Shown piece after piece: positions 5,221 through 12,921 of a stretch of DNA of 48,778 bases (the stretch's first letter is position 1; each line of letters opens with the position of its first letter). Source of the DNA: an uncultured Muribaculaceae bacterium (GTDB lineage: Bacteria; Bacteroidota; Bacteroidia; Bacteroidales; Muribaculaceae); assembly GCA_947179295.1 (NCBI GenBank), contig CAMXAZ010000014.1:1-48778 (forward strand). Reading direction: 5' to 3'. Position numbers and translations under genes: made by a program. Below the pieces are notes generated by a model. It did not search any database. It saw only the letters and a list, made by a program, of their open reading frames with translations, and had not been told where the DNA came from.

Positions 5221-5448
5221 TTATTTATTACGTTTAGTTTGTTTCTTCTTACGTTTATGGACTCGTGGAGAGTCGGGAGGTATGATAGTTATAAAGTGTT
5301 GCGGGACACAGAAAGAGTTGCGGTCGACGGAGATAAAAGCGCCGGTTTCACCAATTGAGAACAAATCGACTTCAACGCCTTTCTGTATGTGGAGGCTGCC
5401 GATTGTCAGGGAGCGCAGCAGCACGGCCTTTGTAGGGTTCGGGATCAT
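5221..5448 (-). CDS. Small basic hypothetical protein
   Basis: A 75-residue protein beginning MIPNPTKAVLLRSLTIGSLHIQ and ending in a strongly basic tail (HKRKKKQTKRNK). Its ATG overlaps the stop of the ATPase gene (ATGA at 5448-5445), showing translational coupling. The predicted strands in the first 60 residues and basic tail would suit a small nucleic-acid-binding protein, but this is only inference. No family recognised. Confidence 0.6.
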   Translation of the reverse strand: MIPNPTKAVLLRSLTIGSLHIQKGVEVDLFSIGETGAFISVDRNSFCVPQHFITIIPPDSPRVHKRKKKQTKRNK

Positions 5449-6275
5449 GCGTAGAAGGCAAAAACATCTTTGCCGCGGTTATAATCGCGGAGATATTCGA
5501 GTGCACAGTAGAACATAAAGTTATCGAACATGCACCACTGGGCGGGATTCCAATCGGAGAACATGTAGTGGCCAAGATAGTCTCTTACGGTATTGGATTC
5601 GCTGAAAAACGAAGAGAAGTCCAGAAGGCTGAAACGTCGACGGAAGCCACCATCTCTGCGGATATCAGCAATAGACAGATTGGAGACAAGCAGCATGTGA
5701 GGGCTCCTTTCGAAAGGAATTATCAAGGGCTCTAAACACTTGCGATTTATGGTCCAATCATCAGTACAAAGACTGTATAGATGTTTAAGTGTCGTCCTTA
5801 TATTCAAGTCGTCAACAATCAGAAGTTGTGTCTGATTGGTTACGTCTGATAACCAAAACACATCGTGGAACCTATAATCAAGCTTAGTTGTATTACAGTA
5901 CTGAGCAATAGCATTACAAAAAAGAGATTTGCCGTTTCCCATAGTCTTTTCATGTTCATTTACACATATAAATGAGCGAAGGCGTGTAGGGTTGTGCTTG
6001 GGTAATTTATTGCAGAGCATGTAACCGATAGCCGCCAGCTTCTTAACCAGAGAGCCATTTGTCGAGCTTGTAGCGTCAAGGAATCTGTAGAAGTCTGATT
6101 GGTCGCCAATGAATTCGGCAGGAGAACTAGCCGGAGTGAATTCACGGTCGAGGACAACGTCATTCGGCCCAGGAATAAGGGTGCGCGATATGCGCATTTC
6201 GCCGGGCAAGAGGAGTGACACGGCGCAGTTCCGGAAGAAGAAGCGAGCGGCGAGTGTGGGGTCTGCGGTATTCAT
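5445..6275 (-). CDS. Stand-alone SF3-like helicase/ATPase, paralogue of the primase-helicase
   Basis: A 276-residue protein with a Walker A-like MGNGKSLFCNAIAQY (about 108-122), Walker B-like LLIVDDLN, a sensor-like HMLLVSNLS and an arginine-rich FRRRFSLLDF. It aligns by eye along its length with the C-terminal helicase domain of the 1006-residue primase (7280-10300): MFSDWNPAQWCMFDNF against FFDDWDEEQWNLFDNL, and LSDVTNQTQLLIVDD against LSGVTKATRNIFIDD. It lacks primase and zinc domains. It is coupled to the upstream lipoprotein gene (4-base overlap) and the downstream small ORF. It may be a helicase partner or regulator for element replication. Confidence 0.75.
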   Translation of the reverse strand: MNTADPTLAARFFFRNCAVSLLLPGEMRISRTLIPGPNDVVLDREFTPASSPAEFIGDQSDFYRFLDATSSTNGSLVKKLAAIGYMLCNKLPKHNPTRLRSFICVNEHEKTMGNGKSLFCNAIAQYCNTTKLDYRFHDVFWLSDVTNQTQLLIVDDLNIRTTLKHLYSLCTDDWTINRKCLEPLIIPFERSPHMLLVSNLSIADIRRDGGFRRRFSLLDFSSFFSESNTVRDYLGHYMFSDWNPAQWCMFDNFMFYCALEYLRDYNRGKDVFAFYA

Positions 6276-6634
6276 TTCGATATAGAATTTAGTGAGTAGA
6301 TGTTGTCGTTTTCGTGGTCGAACACCTGAAAGCCGATGATCGAGGCGTATTCATCGCCGCGCTCATGGGCGACGTTGAGGCAGAGGTCGACCCGGTCAAA
6401 TTTGCCGTTGAATGAGTCGGCGATAGAGCGGATCGTGGCGGCAGAGGCACGTTCCGCGGAAGCAAGACGAATGAAATATCCGTCGGGGTGCTGCTCAATG
6501 ACGGAGAACCCGGCAGGGATTGACACAGAGGCTACGGCTGCATGAGACTGAGCCGATGAGCCTGAAAGTTCGTTGTTAGGCTGAGAGCAGCCAACCAGAG
6601 CGAGGACAAGTAGAATGGGAAGTTTGTAAACCAT
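6272..6634 (-). CDS. Small lipoprotein within the replication operon
   Basis: A 120-residue protein with an SPII signal: MVYKLPILLVLALVGCSQ, with lipobox LVGC and Cys at residue 16. The mature part includes VIEQHPDGYFIRLASAERAS and a domain ending in FDHENDNIYSLNS. It would be anchored to the inner or outer membrane. It begins 11 bases after the stop of the upstream gene and overlaps the ATPase start. A lipoprotein in a replication operon suggests surface exclusion or superinfection immunity, but there is no direct evidence. No family recognised. Confidence 0.72.
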   Translation of the reverse strand: MVYKLPILLVLALVGCSQPNNELSGSSAQSHAAVASVSIPAGFSVIEQHPDGYFIRLASAERASAATIRSIADSFNGKFDRVDLCLNVAHERGDEYASIIGFQVFDHENDNIYSLNSISK

Positions 6635-6645
6635 ATTTGAAAAAA

Positions 6646-6996
6646 TTAGAATAGTTCAGCTTGTAGGAGCGACGCCTCGCCATTGCGGATGTCAGCTCGT
6701 GTTTCTTCGAGGAAATAATCGAGATATAGAAGCATGAAGCCGATTGCATATAATTTGGCTTCGCGTTGAGAACGGAAGCGACCGAGAGCAGCGATAGGCT
6801 GTCGCACAGATATACGTCCGTTGGCCCAGTGAACGAGATAGCCATATACCCAAGAACCGTCAGGCAGAGGCGAAGAGAAGATAGTGACGGTTTCATTTCG
6901 GCCTGCGGTGACACACCAGGTTGACTGGGGCTTGATCGGTTCGGCATCTTCGAGGTAGTCGATCTTAAGATACTCGTAACGATTTTTGACATTCAT
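6646..6996 (-). CDS. Hypothetical protein of the replication operon
   Basis: A 116-residue protein with start chosen at ATG 6996 (MNVKNRYEYLKIDYLED); a longer frame to 7095 is rejected because it would overlap more deeply with the upstream gene. It contains TIFSSPLPDGSWVYGYLVHWANG, a beta-rich segment, and RFRSQREAKLYAIGFMLLYLD, a helix, then an acidic end. The start overlaps the DnaA-like gene by 32 bases. Family not recognised; the compact alpha/beta pattern resembles small accessory proteins of Bacteroidales mobile elements. Confidence 0.65.
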   Translation of the reverse strand: MNVKNRYEYLKIDYLEDAEPIKPQSTWCVTAGRNETVTIFSSPLPDGSWVYGYLVHWANGRISVRQPIAALGRFRSQREAKLYAIGFMLLYLDYFLEETRADIRNGEASLLQAELF

Positions 6997-7267
6997 ACAT
7001 TTTAGAGACTTTATCGAATTTTTCTCGGAACAACCTGGAAAGCCGGAGAGCGTCATTGGCGTTATGCCTCGATTTGAGAATGGCACATCTACCACGATTC
7101 AGAGTCCATGAGATAACCTCGTCTGTGGCTCCATCGCGGGAAAGCAGAAGGATTATGAGCTGCCGAGCTTCAACTGCAGGCCATTCCCGCGTCCGGGAAA
7201 GAATTGTCGATTTCGCCACTCCTGTGGCTCTACTGACCACAGAAATTGCTATTTCTTTGTTATCCAT
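6965..7267 (-). CDS. DnaA domain IV-like small DNA-binding protein
   Basis: A 100-residue protein resembling the C-terminal DNA-binding domain of DnaA: an initial helix (ISVVSRATGVAKSTILS), a basic second part (RTREWPAVEARQLIILLLSRDG) in the position of the DnaA basic loop and PRQIAMYL-like helix, a helix-turn-helix (ATDEVISWTLNRGRCAILKSRHN) and a final helix. There is no AAA+ ATPase domain. It starts 12 bases after the primase-helicase gene. It could recognise the element's origin or compete with host DnaA. The similarity was judged by eye and needs a profile search. Confidence 0.6.
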   Translation of the reverse strand: MDNKEIAISVVSRATGVAKSTILSRTREWPAVEARQLIILLLSRDGATDEVISWTLNRGRCAILKSRHNANDALRLSRLFREKFDKVSKMYECQKSLRVS

Positions 7268-7279
7268 ATAAGAAGTAAA

Positions 7280-10200
7280 TTAGAATGGTTTGAGTTCTTT
7301 TTCTTTTGCCGGCGAGAATACTTTAAAATATTCGGCCCCACCGGATTTGTCATCTGAGCCAATAAAAGACTCGTCAGGATGCAGCGGTTTCCAATCGGAG
7401 TAATAGAGCTTTTCGGCGTTAGGACGGTCGATATTGAAATCATAACCTTTGAACTTGCAGTAGGCTTGAATTTTCCCTTTGAAATTTGTTCGAGTAACGC
7501 CATGCCCGGCAGGGCCGCCGGCATACTCAAAGAAAGACGCCACAAGGTCAGCACGTTTGATTCTATCGTTAAGATGAGAGCCAGACGGATCGAAATATTC
7601 CTCGGCCCACTGATACAGGACTTCAGACATTTCCTGCCTAAGAGTTCGCAACTCAATATTCTTCATAGGCGGCGGCACAGCTCCGGCACCCTCTCGCGCC
7701 CAACAGTTCTCGAATGACCGAAAATAGTACATGACGCACTCGGCCATAAGATTGTCAAAGAGGTTCCACTGCTCTTCGTCCCAATCATCGAAGAACATGT
7801 GATGAAAATCATCGACGAGAGTATGATCGGGATTATACCATGTCGAGAACTCCATGTAGATGATACGGCGTTTTGTGGCGTTTTCATTGGCTTTGTTGAT
7901 CGCATGGTTGGTAGTAATCAGTATTTTTGGAGAGTCCTCAAGCGGGATACAATATCTGTCCTTGCCTTTGGGATTGACATACATCGGACCGGTGACCATC
8001 GCAAAAAGGTTCTCAAAGGCAAAATTCGTCTTCACGTCATCGATAAAGATATTTCGTGTCGCTTTAGTAACTCCGGAAAGGAGGAACTCATCATCGCGTT
8101 TCATCTGCTTGCCGTCAATAAAAAATTGTGAGACAACATGGCCGATAGCATTCCCTACTATAGACTTGCCGGCACCTCCATGACTTTGGCCAACCTCCGA
8201 CATTAGATGATCCTGTATAATTACGGCTTTACGCTCGGAGGCGTATTTATAATCACAGAGCAAAAATCCGAGCGTCGTGATTTTATTGACGATGTGATGA
8301 ATCCATTCAAACATTTCAGCTTCGGATAGATCACGTTCAGCGTCATGGGCAAAAAAATTATTGGAAGTGTTTATGAGGAAGGAAAGAAACTCACACTTTG
8401 CAGCCTCCGGCGTATATTCAATATAAAAATTATCACCGACTTTTTGTATATTCTTGATTATAGGTACTCGTCGAAAATGCCGTGGGACTATCCGGCTGCG
8501 CCATACCTGACTGATAGGCTTGTTTGGCGTAATAGCGTTAGCGGTAATCTCAACCTGGCCATTATTATAATACGTTCTTTGAACTCCAGATGTGAAATTA
8601 TTAAAATCATCGGATATGATAGCGAGGTTTTCGAGCTGTTTGTCGGCCATGATTGTAGCAAGCCGCTTGGCAAAGAATTGCAAAACAATATCAGTCTTAC
8701 AATTCGCATTGATGTAATCTCGGATAAAATCACGAACCTCATATGGTGCGACACGATCAATAATGCCATCATCAATACGGATAAACTCATAACCTGTAGC
8801 GGCCTCGTCACTGTTACGCAAACGATGAAAACCACTGGCCGCAAGGAAACGGAAAGCTTCGACATCGTTAAATTCGACCTTGTCTTCGCCTTTTGATGTT
8901 TGCGTAATCGAATATATATCCGTAGCCGAGGAATATCGGCTCATAGGCACGAGAGTACCATTTTCGGCCTTATACCTGATATTGCCAATCTTGAAAGTAT
9001 CAATCCCGGTCAAACGGTCTTTATGAATTTCATAGAACGTCTGAACATCATTCAAAGACCAGAAATCACGAATTTTAGTATCTGATTCCTCTGTGATTTT
9101 ATGGATATTGAGCCATGTTCCATGACCATCATGAGAGTTCATAGTGCGCTCTATATCGTCCATCAGTTCAGACTCTCGCCCAAGCAGAGATCCACAAAGG
9201 AGGTCATCGACTCCTTTGTCTCCATGCTCATTCTCATTTACATGTCCCCACCAGATATTTACAGACAAACCGATGGTGTTAAAGGTTTTCATATACTGCC
9301 TATACTTTATGACAGCTTTTGAGAATGAATTAGGACGTTTATCAGCGCGATCGCCGACGATGATTTCTCGATGTAGATCGTTCCAGTCCGCATCCATGAC
9401 AAGCACTATATTAGCAATCGAGCATACTTTGGCGATATCTTGAATGTCTTGCAGAAGACCTTCCTGTTGAGAACCGAAGTTATTAATTCCCTGTATGCCG
9501 ATTGATAACATGCCGTGTTTGCATGCCTTTTCCGCCTTTTTCTCGCCTTCCTGAAGAAATAGAGTGTCAATATGGGTTTTGCTCTTATACAGACGGCGGA
9601 TCTTCTCTGGGATATAAACTCTACAAGAAGCTCCGGCCGGAGTCTGGTATTTCATCTCCTTGCCGTCAGAACTACGATGTAAAGCAGGGTTAGACCAGCG
9701 TACACGCACGTATTGGCGAGGCTTTGCAGCTCCCTTAGGAGTAAACATCATAGGGCGCCCCGTCAGATCATAATAATAAATCAGCATTTCATCTCCGGTC
9801 TCGTCCGGGATGAAAGACTCGTTTACCTTGCCCTTGCGGAATGGAGAGCGGAACAGTTCTTGTCCCCCCTCGACAATCGAGGCCATAACGTCAGCCTCGG
9901 AGAGGCCTGACGCTTCGAGCTGCTGTCGGAGAAACGATGATTTATTCGACTTGACAGCGGCCTCGATAGACTGCTCGCGCTGTCGCTCTTGCGGAGTGAT
10001 GACGATACCACCCTGTCGGGCGGTTTCTTCGAGTGCATGGAGGAAATCGGTGTCAAGGTTTATGCCTGAATAGTGAGCCACGGCGGCAATGGGGCCGGAG
10101 AACCCTTCGCCGCAGACCCAGCACTTTGCGCTGTTAAAGCCCTTTTTGCGGCTGACGTTGAATTTCATCTTTCCGCAAAACGGACACTCTACATCCTGCG

Positions 10201-10300
10201 AGACTTTATGGAGGTTGCACCCCGGAATGAATTGTCGAATATCGAGGTCTTTGACACGCTGCACCTCCCATTTACTGTATTTATGAGTATCGGGATTCAT
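7280..10300 (-). CDS. Primase-helicase (CHC2 zinc finger, TOPRIM-like, SF3 helicase)
   Basis: A 1006-residue replication protein. A CHC2-type zinc finger has Cys39/Cys42 and Cys60/Cys63 (VECPFCGKMKF, then AKCWVCGEGF). A TOPRIM-like/DUF3854 region at about 240-310 has LFLQEGEKKAEKACKHG and the acidic IVLVMDADWN. The C-terminal SF3/D5-like helicase has Walker A SHGGAGKSIVGNAIG (about 705-718), Walker B NIFIDDV (about 752), sensor ILITTNHAI and RRIIYMEF. It would synthesise primers and unwind DNA for element replication. The start ATG overlaps the stop of the LuxR-type gene (ATGA at 10300-10297). Common in phages and plasmids of this phylum. Confidence 0.9.
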   Translation of the reverse strand: MNPDTHKYSKWEVQRVKDLDIRQFIPGCNLHKVSQDVECPFCGKMKFNVSRKKGFNSAKCWVCGEGFSGPIAAVAHYSGINLDTDFLHALEETARQGGIVITPQERQREQSIEAAVKSNKSSFLRQQLEASGLSEADVMASIVEGGQELFRSPFRKGKVNESFIPDETGDEMLIYYYDLTGRPMMFTPKGAAKPRQYVRVRWSNPALHRSSDGKEMKYQTPAGASCRVYIPEKIRRLYKSKTHIDTLFLQEGEKKAEKACKHGMLSIGIQGINNFGSQQEGLLQDIQDIAKVCSIANIVLVMDADWNDLHREIIVGDRADKRPNSFSKAVIKYRQYMKTFNTIGLSVNIWWGHVNENEHGDKGVDDLLCGSLLGRESELMDDIERTMNSHDGHGTWLNIHKITEESDTKIRDFWSLNDVQTFYEIHKDRLTGIDTFKIGNIRYKAENGTLVPMSRYSSATDIYSITQTSKGEDKVEFNDVEAFRFLAASGFHRLRNSDEAATGYEFIRIDDGIIDRVAPYEVRDFIRDYINANCKTDIVLQFFAKRLATIMADKQLENLAIISDDFNNFTSGVQRTYYNNGQVEITANAITPNKPISQVWRSRIVPRHFRRVPIIKNIQKVGDNFYIEYTPEAAKCEFLSFLINTSNNFFAHDAERDLSEAEMFEWIHHIVNKITTLGFLLCDYKYASERKAVIIQDHLMSEVGQSHGGAGKSIVGNAIGHVVSQFFIDGKQMKRDDEFLLSGVTKATRNIFIDDVKTNFAFENLFAMVTGPMYVNPKGKDRYCIPLEDSPKILITTNHAINKANENATKRRIIYMEFSTWYNPDHTLVDDFHHMFFDDWDEEQWNLFDNLMAECVMYYFRSFENCWAREGAGAVPPPMKNIELRTLRQEMSEVLYQWAEEYFDPSGSHLNDRIKRADLVASFFEYAGGPAGHGVTRTNFKGKIQAYCKFKGYDFNIDRPNAEKLYYSDWKPLHPDESFIGSDDKSGGAEYFKVFSPAKEKELKPF

Positions 10301-10857
10301 GAGAACAGGTTGTTTTGAGAGGCATAGCGGACAAATTCAGCCCTGGAGTGAATGTTGAGACGTTGATACGCATGACGAATGTGATTGTGGATTGTATGTG
10401 GAGAGAGGCACAAGCGGACTGCGATATCATCAATAGAAAGTCCGTTGAACCATAATCGTAGCACAGGAATTTCTGCCGCCGAGAGTTTGTGGTCGAACTC
10501 TGGGCGACATATCACTCTCTCATGGCGACACTCGCCCCGGAGAGGGCATGGAACAAACTCAAACGAGCAGCGGCAGGTGTCAGAGAAATCCGGGATATTG
10601 TCGAGCTGCGCAAAGTTGCAGCGGATAAAACGACAGGCGAGTCTGTATCGGTAATAAGACCGGTTCAGAGCGCACCCTTTATATTCTGCACAAAGCGCCT
10701 CATAAGCCTTTGGGTAGAAAGTAGAGATGTGATCAATCAGCTCGTCGAGGATTTCTGAATCCGACTCACGCAGCTTGTCGATAGAGGTATCGGGGCGCCG
10801 ATACCACACCTCACCCTCGTAGGCGAAAAATTCTGTATTTGTTAATGACCTATCCAT
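10297..10857 (-). CDS. LuxR-type HTH regulator of the element
   Basis: A 186-residue protein. The C-terminal part (about 123-182) is a LuxR/GerE helix-turn-helix: LSAAEIPVLRLWFNGLSIDD, IAVRLCLSPHTIHNHIRHAY, then QRLNIHSRAEFVRYA. The N-terminal part is Cys-rich in the middle (CRCSFEFVPCPLRGECRHE), possibly a metal site. No receiver domain is present. It is the second gene of the operon, 10 bases from the small upstream gene and coupled by ATGA to the primase, so it likely controls or times replication gene expression. Confidence 0.82.
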   Translation of the reverse strand: MDRSLTNTEFFAYEGEVWYRRPDTSIDKLRESDSEILDELIDHISTFYPKAYEALCAEYKGCALNRSYYRYRLACRFIRCNFAQLDNIPDFSDTCRCSFEFVPCPLRGECRHERVICRPEFDHKLSAAEIPVLRLWFNGLSIDDIAVRLCLSPHTIHNHIRHAYQRLNIHSRAEFVRYASQNNLFS

Positions 10858-10867
10858 GTCAATTTAA

Positions 10868-11077
10868 TCAATTTGTGATATTTTCAAAAATGTTTTCGCC
10901 GACTGCTTCCGTAATTTTGTCCCGCCAAACGACCTCAATTTGGCTCCGGCCTTTTCGCCAGTCATAGAGAACGCTCCGGGATTTCTGACATAACGAGCGA
11001 ATATCACGCGACTTAGCGGCTCGTTCCTTTGGATTGAGCGAGCGGAGGTAAGCGTCGAGAGCTTCATTTGCGGTCAT
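10868..11077 (-). CDS. Small HTH-like DNA-binding protein, first gene of operon
   Basis: A 69-residue, mostly helical, basic protein (MTANEALDAYLRSLNPKERA, then DIRSLCQKSRSVLYDWRKGR). The segment SRDIRSLCQKSRSVLYDWRKG has the spacing of a helix-turn-helix recognition unit. It starts 126 bases from the divergent XRE gene with a perfect palindrome between them, and is followed by the LuxR-type gene. Probably a Cro/excisionase-like control protein. No exact family recognised. Confidence 0.65.
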   Translation of the reverse strand: MTANEALDAYLRSLNPKERAAKSRDIRSLCQKSRSVLYDWRKGRSQIEVVWRDKITEAVGENIFENITN

Positions 11078-11085
11078 ATTCTTGG

Positions 11086-11122
11086 AAAAGTTAAATTATT
11101 GTCGTATTTTTACGACAGCAAA
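11086..11122 (-). promoter_or_regulatory. Divergent control region with palindromic operator
   Basis: The exact palindrome TGTCGTA-4-TACGACA (11100-11117) sits between a -7-like TAACTTTT (11093-11086, minus) and a TTTG at 11122-11119. The spacing of 25 is longer than usual, so promoter calls are tentative. TTATTGTCGTA at 11096-11106 recurs in the promoter at 397-428. Likely bound by the XRE protein at 11203 or the small HTH protein. Confidence 0.6.
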
Positions 11123-11202
11123 GTAACAAAGAAAAATCAAAACTTAAACTATTTGTGAACTGCATTCGCATTTAGTTTAATTATCTTTAACATTTGCAGA
11201 AT

Positions 11203-11580
11203 ATGAAACATCTCGGACAACTGCTCAAAAAGCACATAGAAACCAACAACTTAAAGAAGCGTGACGTATCAGCCGCCGCGGGAATCACCTCTAACTATCT
11301 GTCAACACTCTTTAACAAAGAGACAATGGATTGTGAGCTGTGGGAGAAATTGTGCTTGGCAACCGGGATAAATCCGGCAGTCGCCTTCGATGTGCCGTTG
11401 TCAAGCAACAAAAGTTGCTCAGATATATATGCGCAGACCGTTCTCGGGCCTGCGACAGTTACCATCGGGGCAGAACAGAAAACGCTCCTTGACCTACTTG
11501 CGGAAAAGGAGCGTTTGATACAGGTTCTACTAGCCGCCTCCGGCCTTAAAATCGGAACAAAAACAGAACAAACCAAGTAA
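11203..11580 (+). CDS. XRE-family transcriptional regulator
   Basis: A 125-residue protein. Residues 1-50 form a Cro/C1-type helix-turn-helix (LKKRDVSAAAGITSNYLSTL); the C-terminal part ends in a helical LLDLLAEKERLIQVLLAASG, a likely dimerisation coil. The start is ATG 11203 (MKHLGQLLKKHIETNN) rather than the upstream TTG at 11194. It is the only regulator transcribed rightward, divergent from the replication operon, the typical place for a phage-like repressor. A strong terminator follows at 11667. Confidence 0.82.
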   Translation: MKHLGQLLKKHIETNNLKKRDVSAAAGITSNYLSTLFNKETMDCELWEKLCLATGINPAVAFDVPLSSNKSCSDIYAQTVLGPATVTIGAEQKTLLDLLAEKERLIQVLLAASGLKIGTKTEQTK

Positions 11581-11666
11581 AAAAGTAACGTATAAATCAC
11601 CTAATTGCAGGCTCTAAGATGTTACTATGCGAGGTTTTTCTTTCTAGTCACCCCGACAAAAGCAAG

Positions 11667-11706
11667 AGGAAACAGGTTTAGCTCAATGAGTTAAACCTGT
11701 TTTCCT
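11667..11706. terminator. Terminator hairpin after XRE gene
   Basis: AGGAAACAGGTTTA (11667-11680) pairs with TTAAACCTGTTTTCCT (11691-11706) around a 10-base loop, with T-rich sequence on the 3' side. It is symmetrical enough to work on both strands. Confidence 0.75.
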
Positions 11707-11948
11707 TTAAACAGCCGGGACAAAAACGGGACACGCCGGGTCAGCGGATTTTTCCGGTGGGCGGAGGGAATGTCAAGAGTATAGAGTGGCCAGTCTGAAC
11801 ATAAAGAATTTGATGTCGCCGACTCCCCGGAACTGTGTTCTGAACGCCTTGATTTTGCAATTTCAACCCAATTCTACCACTCTGAATCATATTGAATAAA
11901 CCGAATCTAAATTCTTTAACACTAATTAATACACTCACTACTAAAATC
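11707..11948. other. Intergenic stretch with weak retropepsin-like remnant
   Basis: Together with 11581-11666, this is a gap of about 370 bases with no convincing gene. A minus-strand frame of 49 codons (11741-11890) ends VQTGHSILLTFPPPTGKIR, resembling the NQAGELILSIVFPPLNKP end of retropepsin 2. The catalytic region is absent, so it could be a decayed fourth copy or chance. Short direct repeats of CGGGACA lie near 11717-11735. Confidence 0.3.
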
Positions 11949-12377
11949 ATGAACTACCTTTCTATAGAGCAATCCATCAATATTCTTCCACCAGAGTTCA
12001 AGAATATAGTAAAATGCCCTGGAAGGAGACCAATCTATTCTTCTTCAATGGGAAATCTTTATTTCAGGGGGTCTAAAGATTTCGGATATAAACACAAGAC
12101 GTGGTGGTATAGCATAGATCCGGAAGTAATAAAGAGTGAGAGAATCGCCTACATAGTTCTTGCTGCCGATGCAAAAGGGATATTCCTCATCCCATCAAGT
12201 ATATTTTTTGCATATAGACACCGACATCCAGTGGGAGCGGTAAAAGGCGGACGGGAAGACTTCACAATCTTACGCAACGATAATCGCTACATTAGACACG
12301 AAGCAAAATGCGAAGATGAAGATATTACAAGATACTTTATCTCTAACCCTGAAAATCTTGTCAATGTTGTAAAATAA
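11949..12377 (+). CDS. Orphan hypothetical protein at element edge
   Basis: A 142-residue protein of unknown family, start ATG 11949 (MNYLSIEQSINILPPEFKN); an in-frame TTG at 11892 is less likely. Its coding sequence is visibly A+T-richer than the core genes to its right, a sign of recent transfer. The pattern is beta-rich (IAYIVLAADAKGIFLIPSSIF, then RHPVGAVKGGREDFTI), which could suit a small DNA- or nucleotide-binding fold. It lies alone between the XRE regulator and the tRNA gene, the usual place for accessory cargo such as defence genes. Confidence 0.68.
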   Translation: MNYLSIEQSINILPPEFKNIVKCPGRRPIYSSSMGNLYFRGSKDFGYKHKTWWYSIDPEVIKSERIAYIVLAADAKGIFLIPSSIFFAYRHRHPVGAVKGGREDFTILRNDNRYIRHEAKCEDEDITRYFISNPENLVNVVK

Positions 12378-12548
12378 TCCAGTTCAAGATTAAGTTTATG
12401 ATATTACTTGCAGCGCGGGTCGGAATGGACTGTAAAAAAGATGGAGATAAGATTTCTTCTATATACTTTGCATCTAATAGTAGATTTTCATCCAGCCTCA
12501 GCACACGCAGCACACACCTTCAAAAGACCACCAATCCACCTAAACGCC

Positions 12549-12583
12549 AAAAGAGCTGCAAATCATAGATTTGCAGCTCTTTT
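12549..12583. terminator. Terminator of tRNA-Ser
   Basis: AAAGAGCTGCAAATC and GATTTGCAGCTCTTT form a perfect stem with a 3-base loop, flanked by A and T runs on either side, directly 3' of the tRNA. It can end transcription on both strands. Confidence 0.85.
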
Positions 12584-12584
12584 G

Positions 12585-12671
12585 CGGAGAGAACGAGATT
12601 CGAACTCGTGGTAGGATTGCTCCTACGTCAGTTTAGCAAACTGGTGGTTTCAGCCACTCACCCATCTCTCC
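12585..12671 (-). tRNA. tRNA-Ser (GCU anticodon)
   Basis: On the minus strand, acceptor GGAGAGA (12671-12665) pairs with TCTCTCC (12592-12586) followed by discriminator G; CCA is not encoded. The anticodon arm is CAGTTTGCTAAACTG with anticodon GCT, reading AGC/AGU serine codons. A long variable arm (GTAGGAGCAATCCTAC) and T-loop GTTCGAATC confirm a class II tRNA. The accessory region begins on its 3' side, the usual integration target for mobile elements. Confidence 0.95.
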
Positions 12672-12732
12672 AAGTGCTTGTTGAATTGTTTTTACACTTG
12701 GTTAAAAGTGTCTCACTTTCTCTAAAGCGTTG

Positions 12733-12764
12733 CAAAGGTAGACATTTTCTTCGAACTATCCAAA
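12733..12764 (-). promoter_or_regulatory. Promoter of tRNA-Ser
   Basis: TTTG (12764-12761), 20 bases, TACCTTTG (12740-12733) on the minus strand, a consensus Bacteroidetes promoter about 60 bases before the mature 5' end. Confidence 0.75.
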
Positions 12765-12832
12765 TTTTGCAGTAACTTTTTTATTTTATTTTCACGGCCA
12801 CCCGCCCCACTACACTGCTTAGGCTTTAACAA

Positions 12833-12875
12833 TCAGGGCATTGAATGTCATAATCATCCACATTCAATGCCCTGA
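12833..12875 (-). terminator. Terminator after prfC
   Basis: TCAGGGCATTGAATGT (12833-12848) and ACATTCAATGCCCTGA (12860-12875) are perfect inverted repeats with an 11-base loop, 3' of prfC. Confidence 0.75.
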
Positions 12876-12921
12876 TAATACCTTACAGCAATTGTCGCCC
12901 GTCCGCAGTTTCTTCCTCGTC

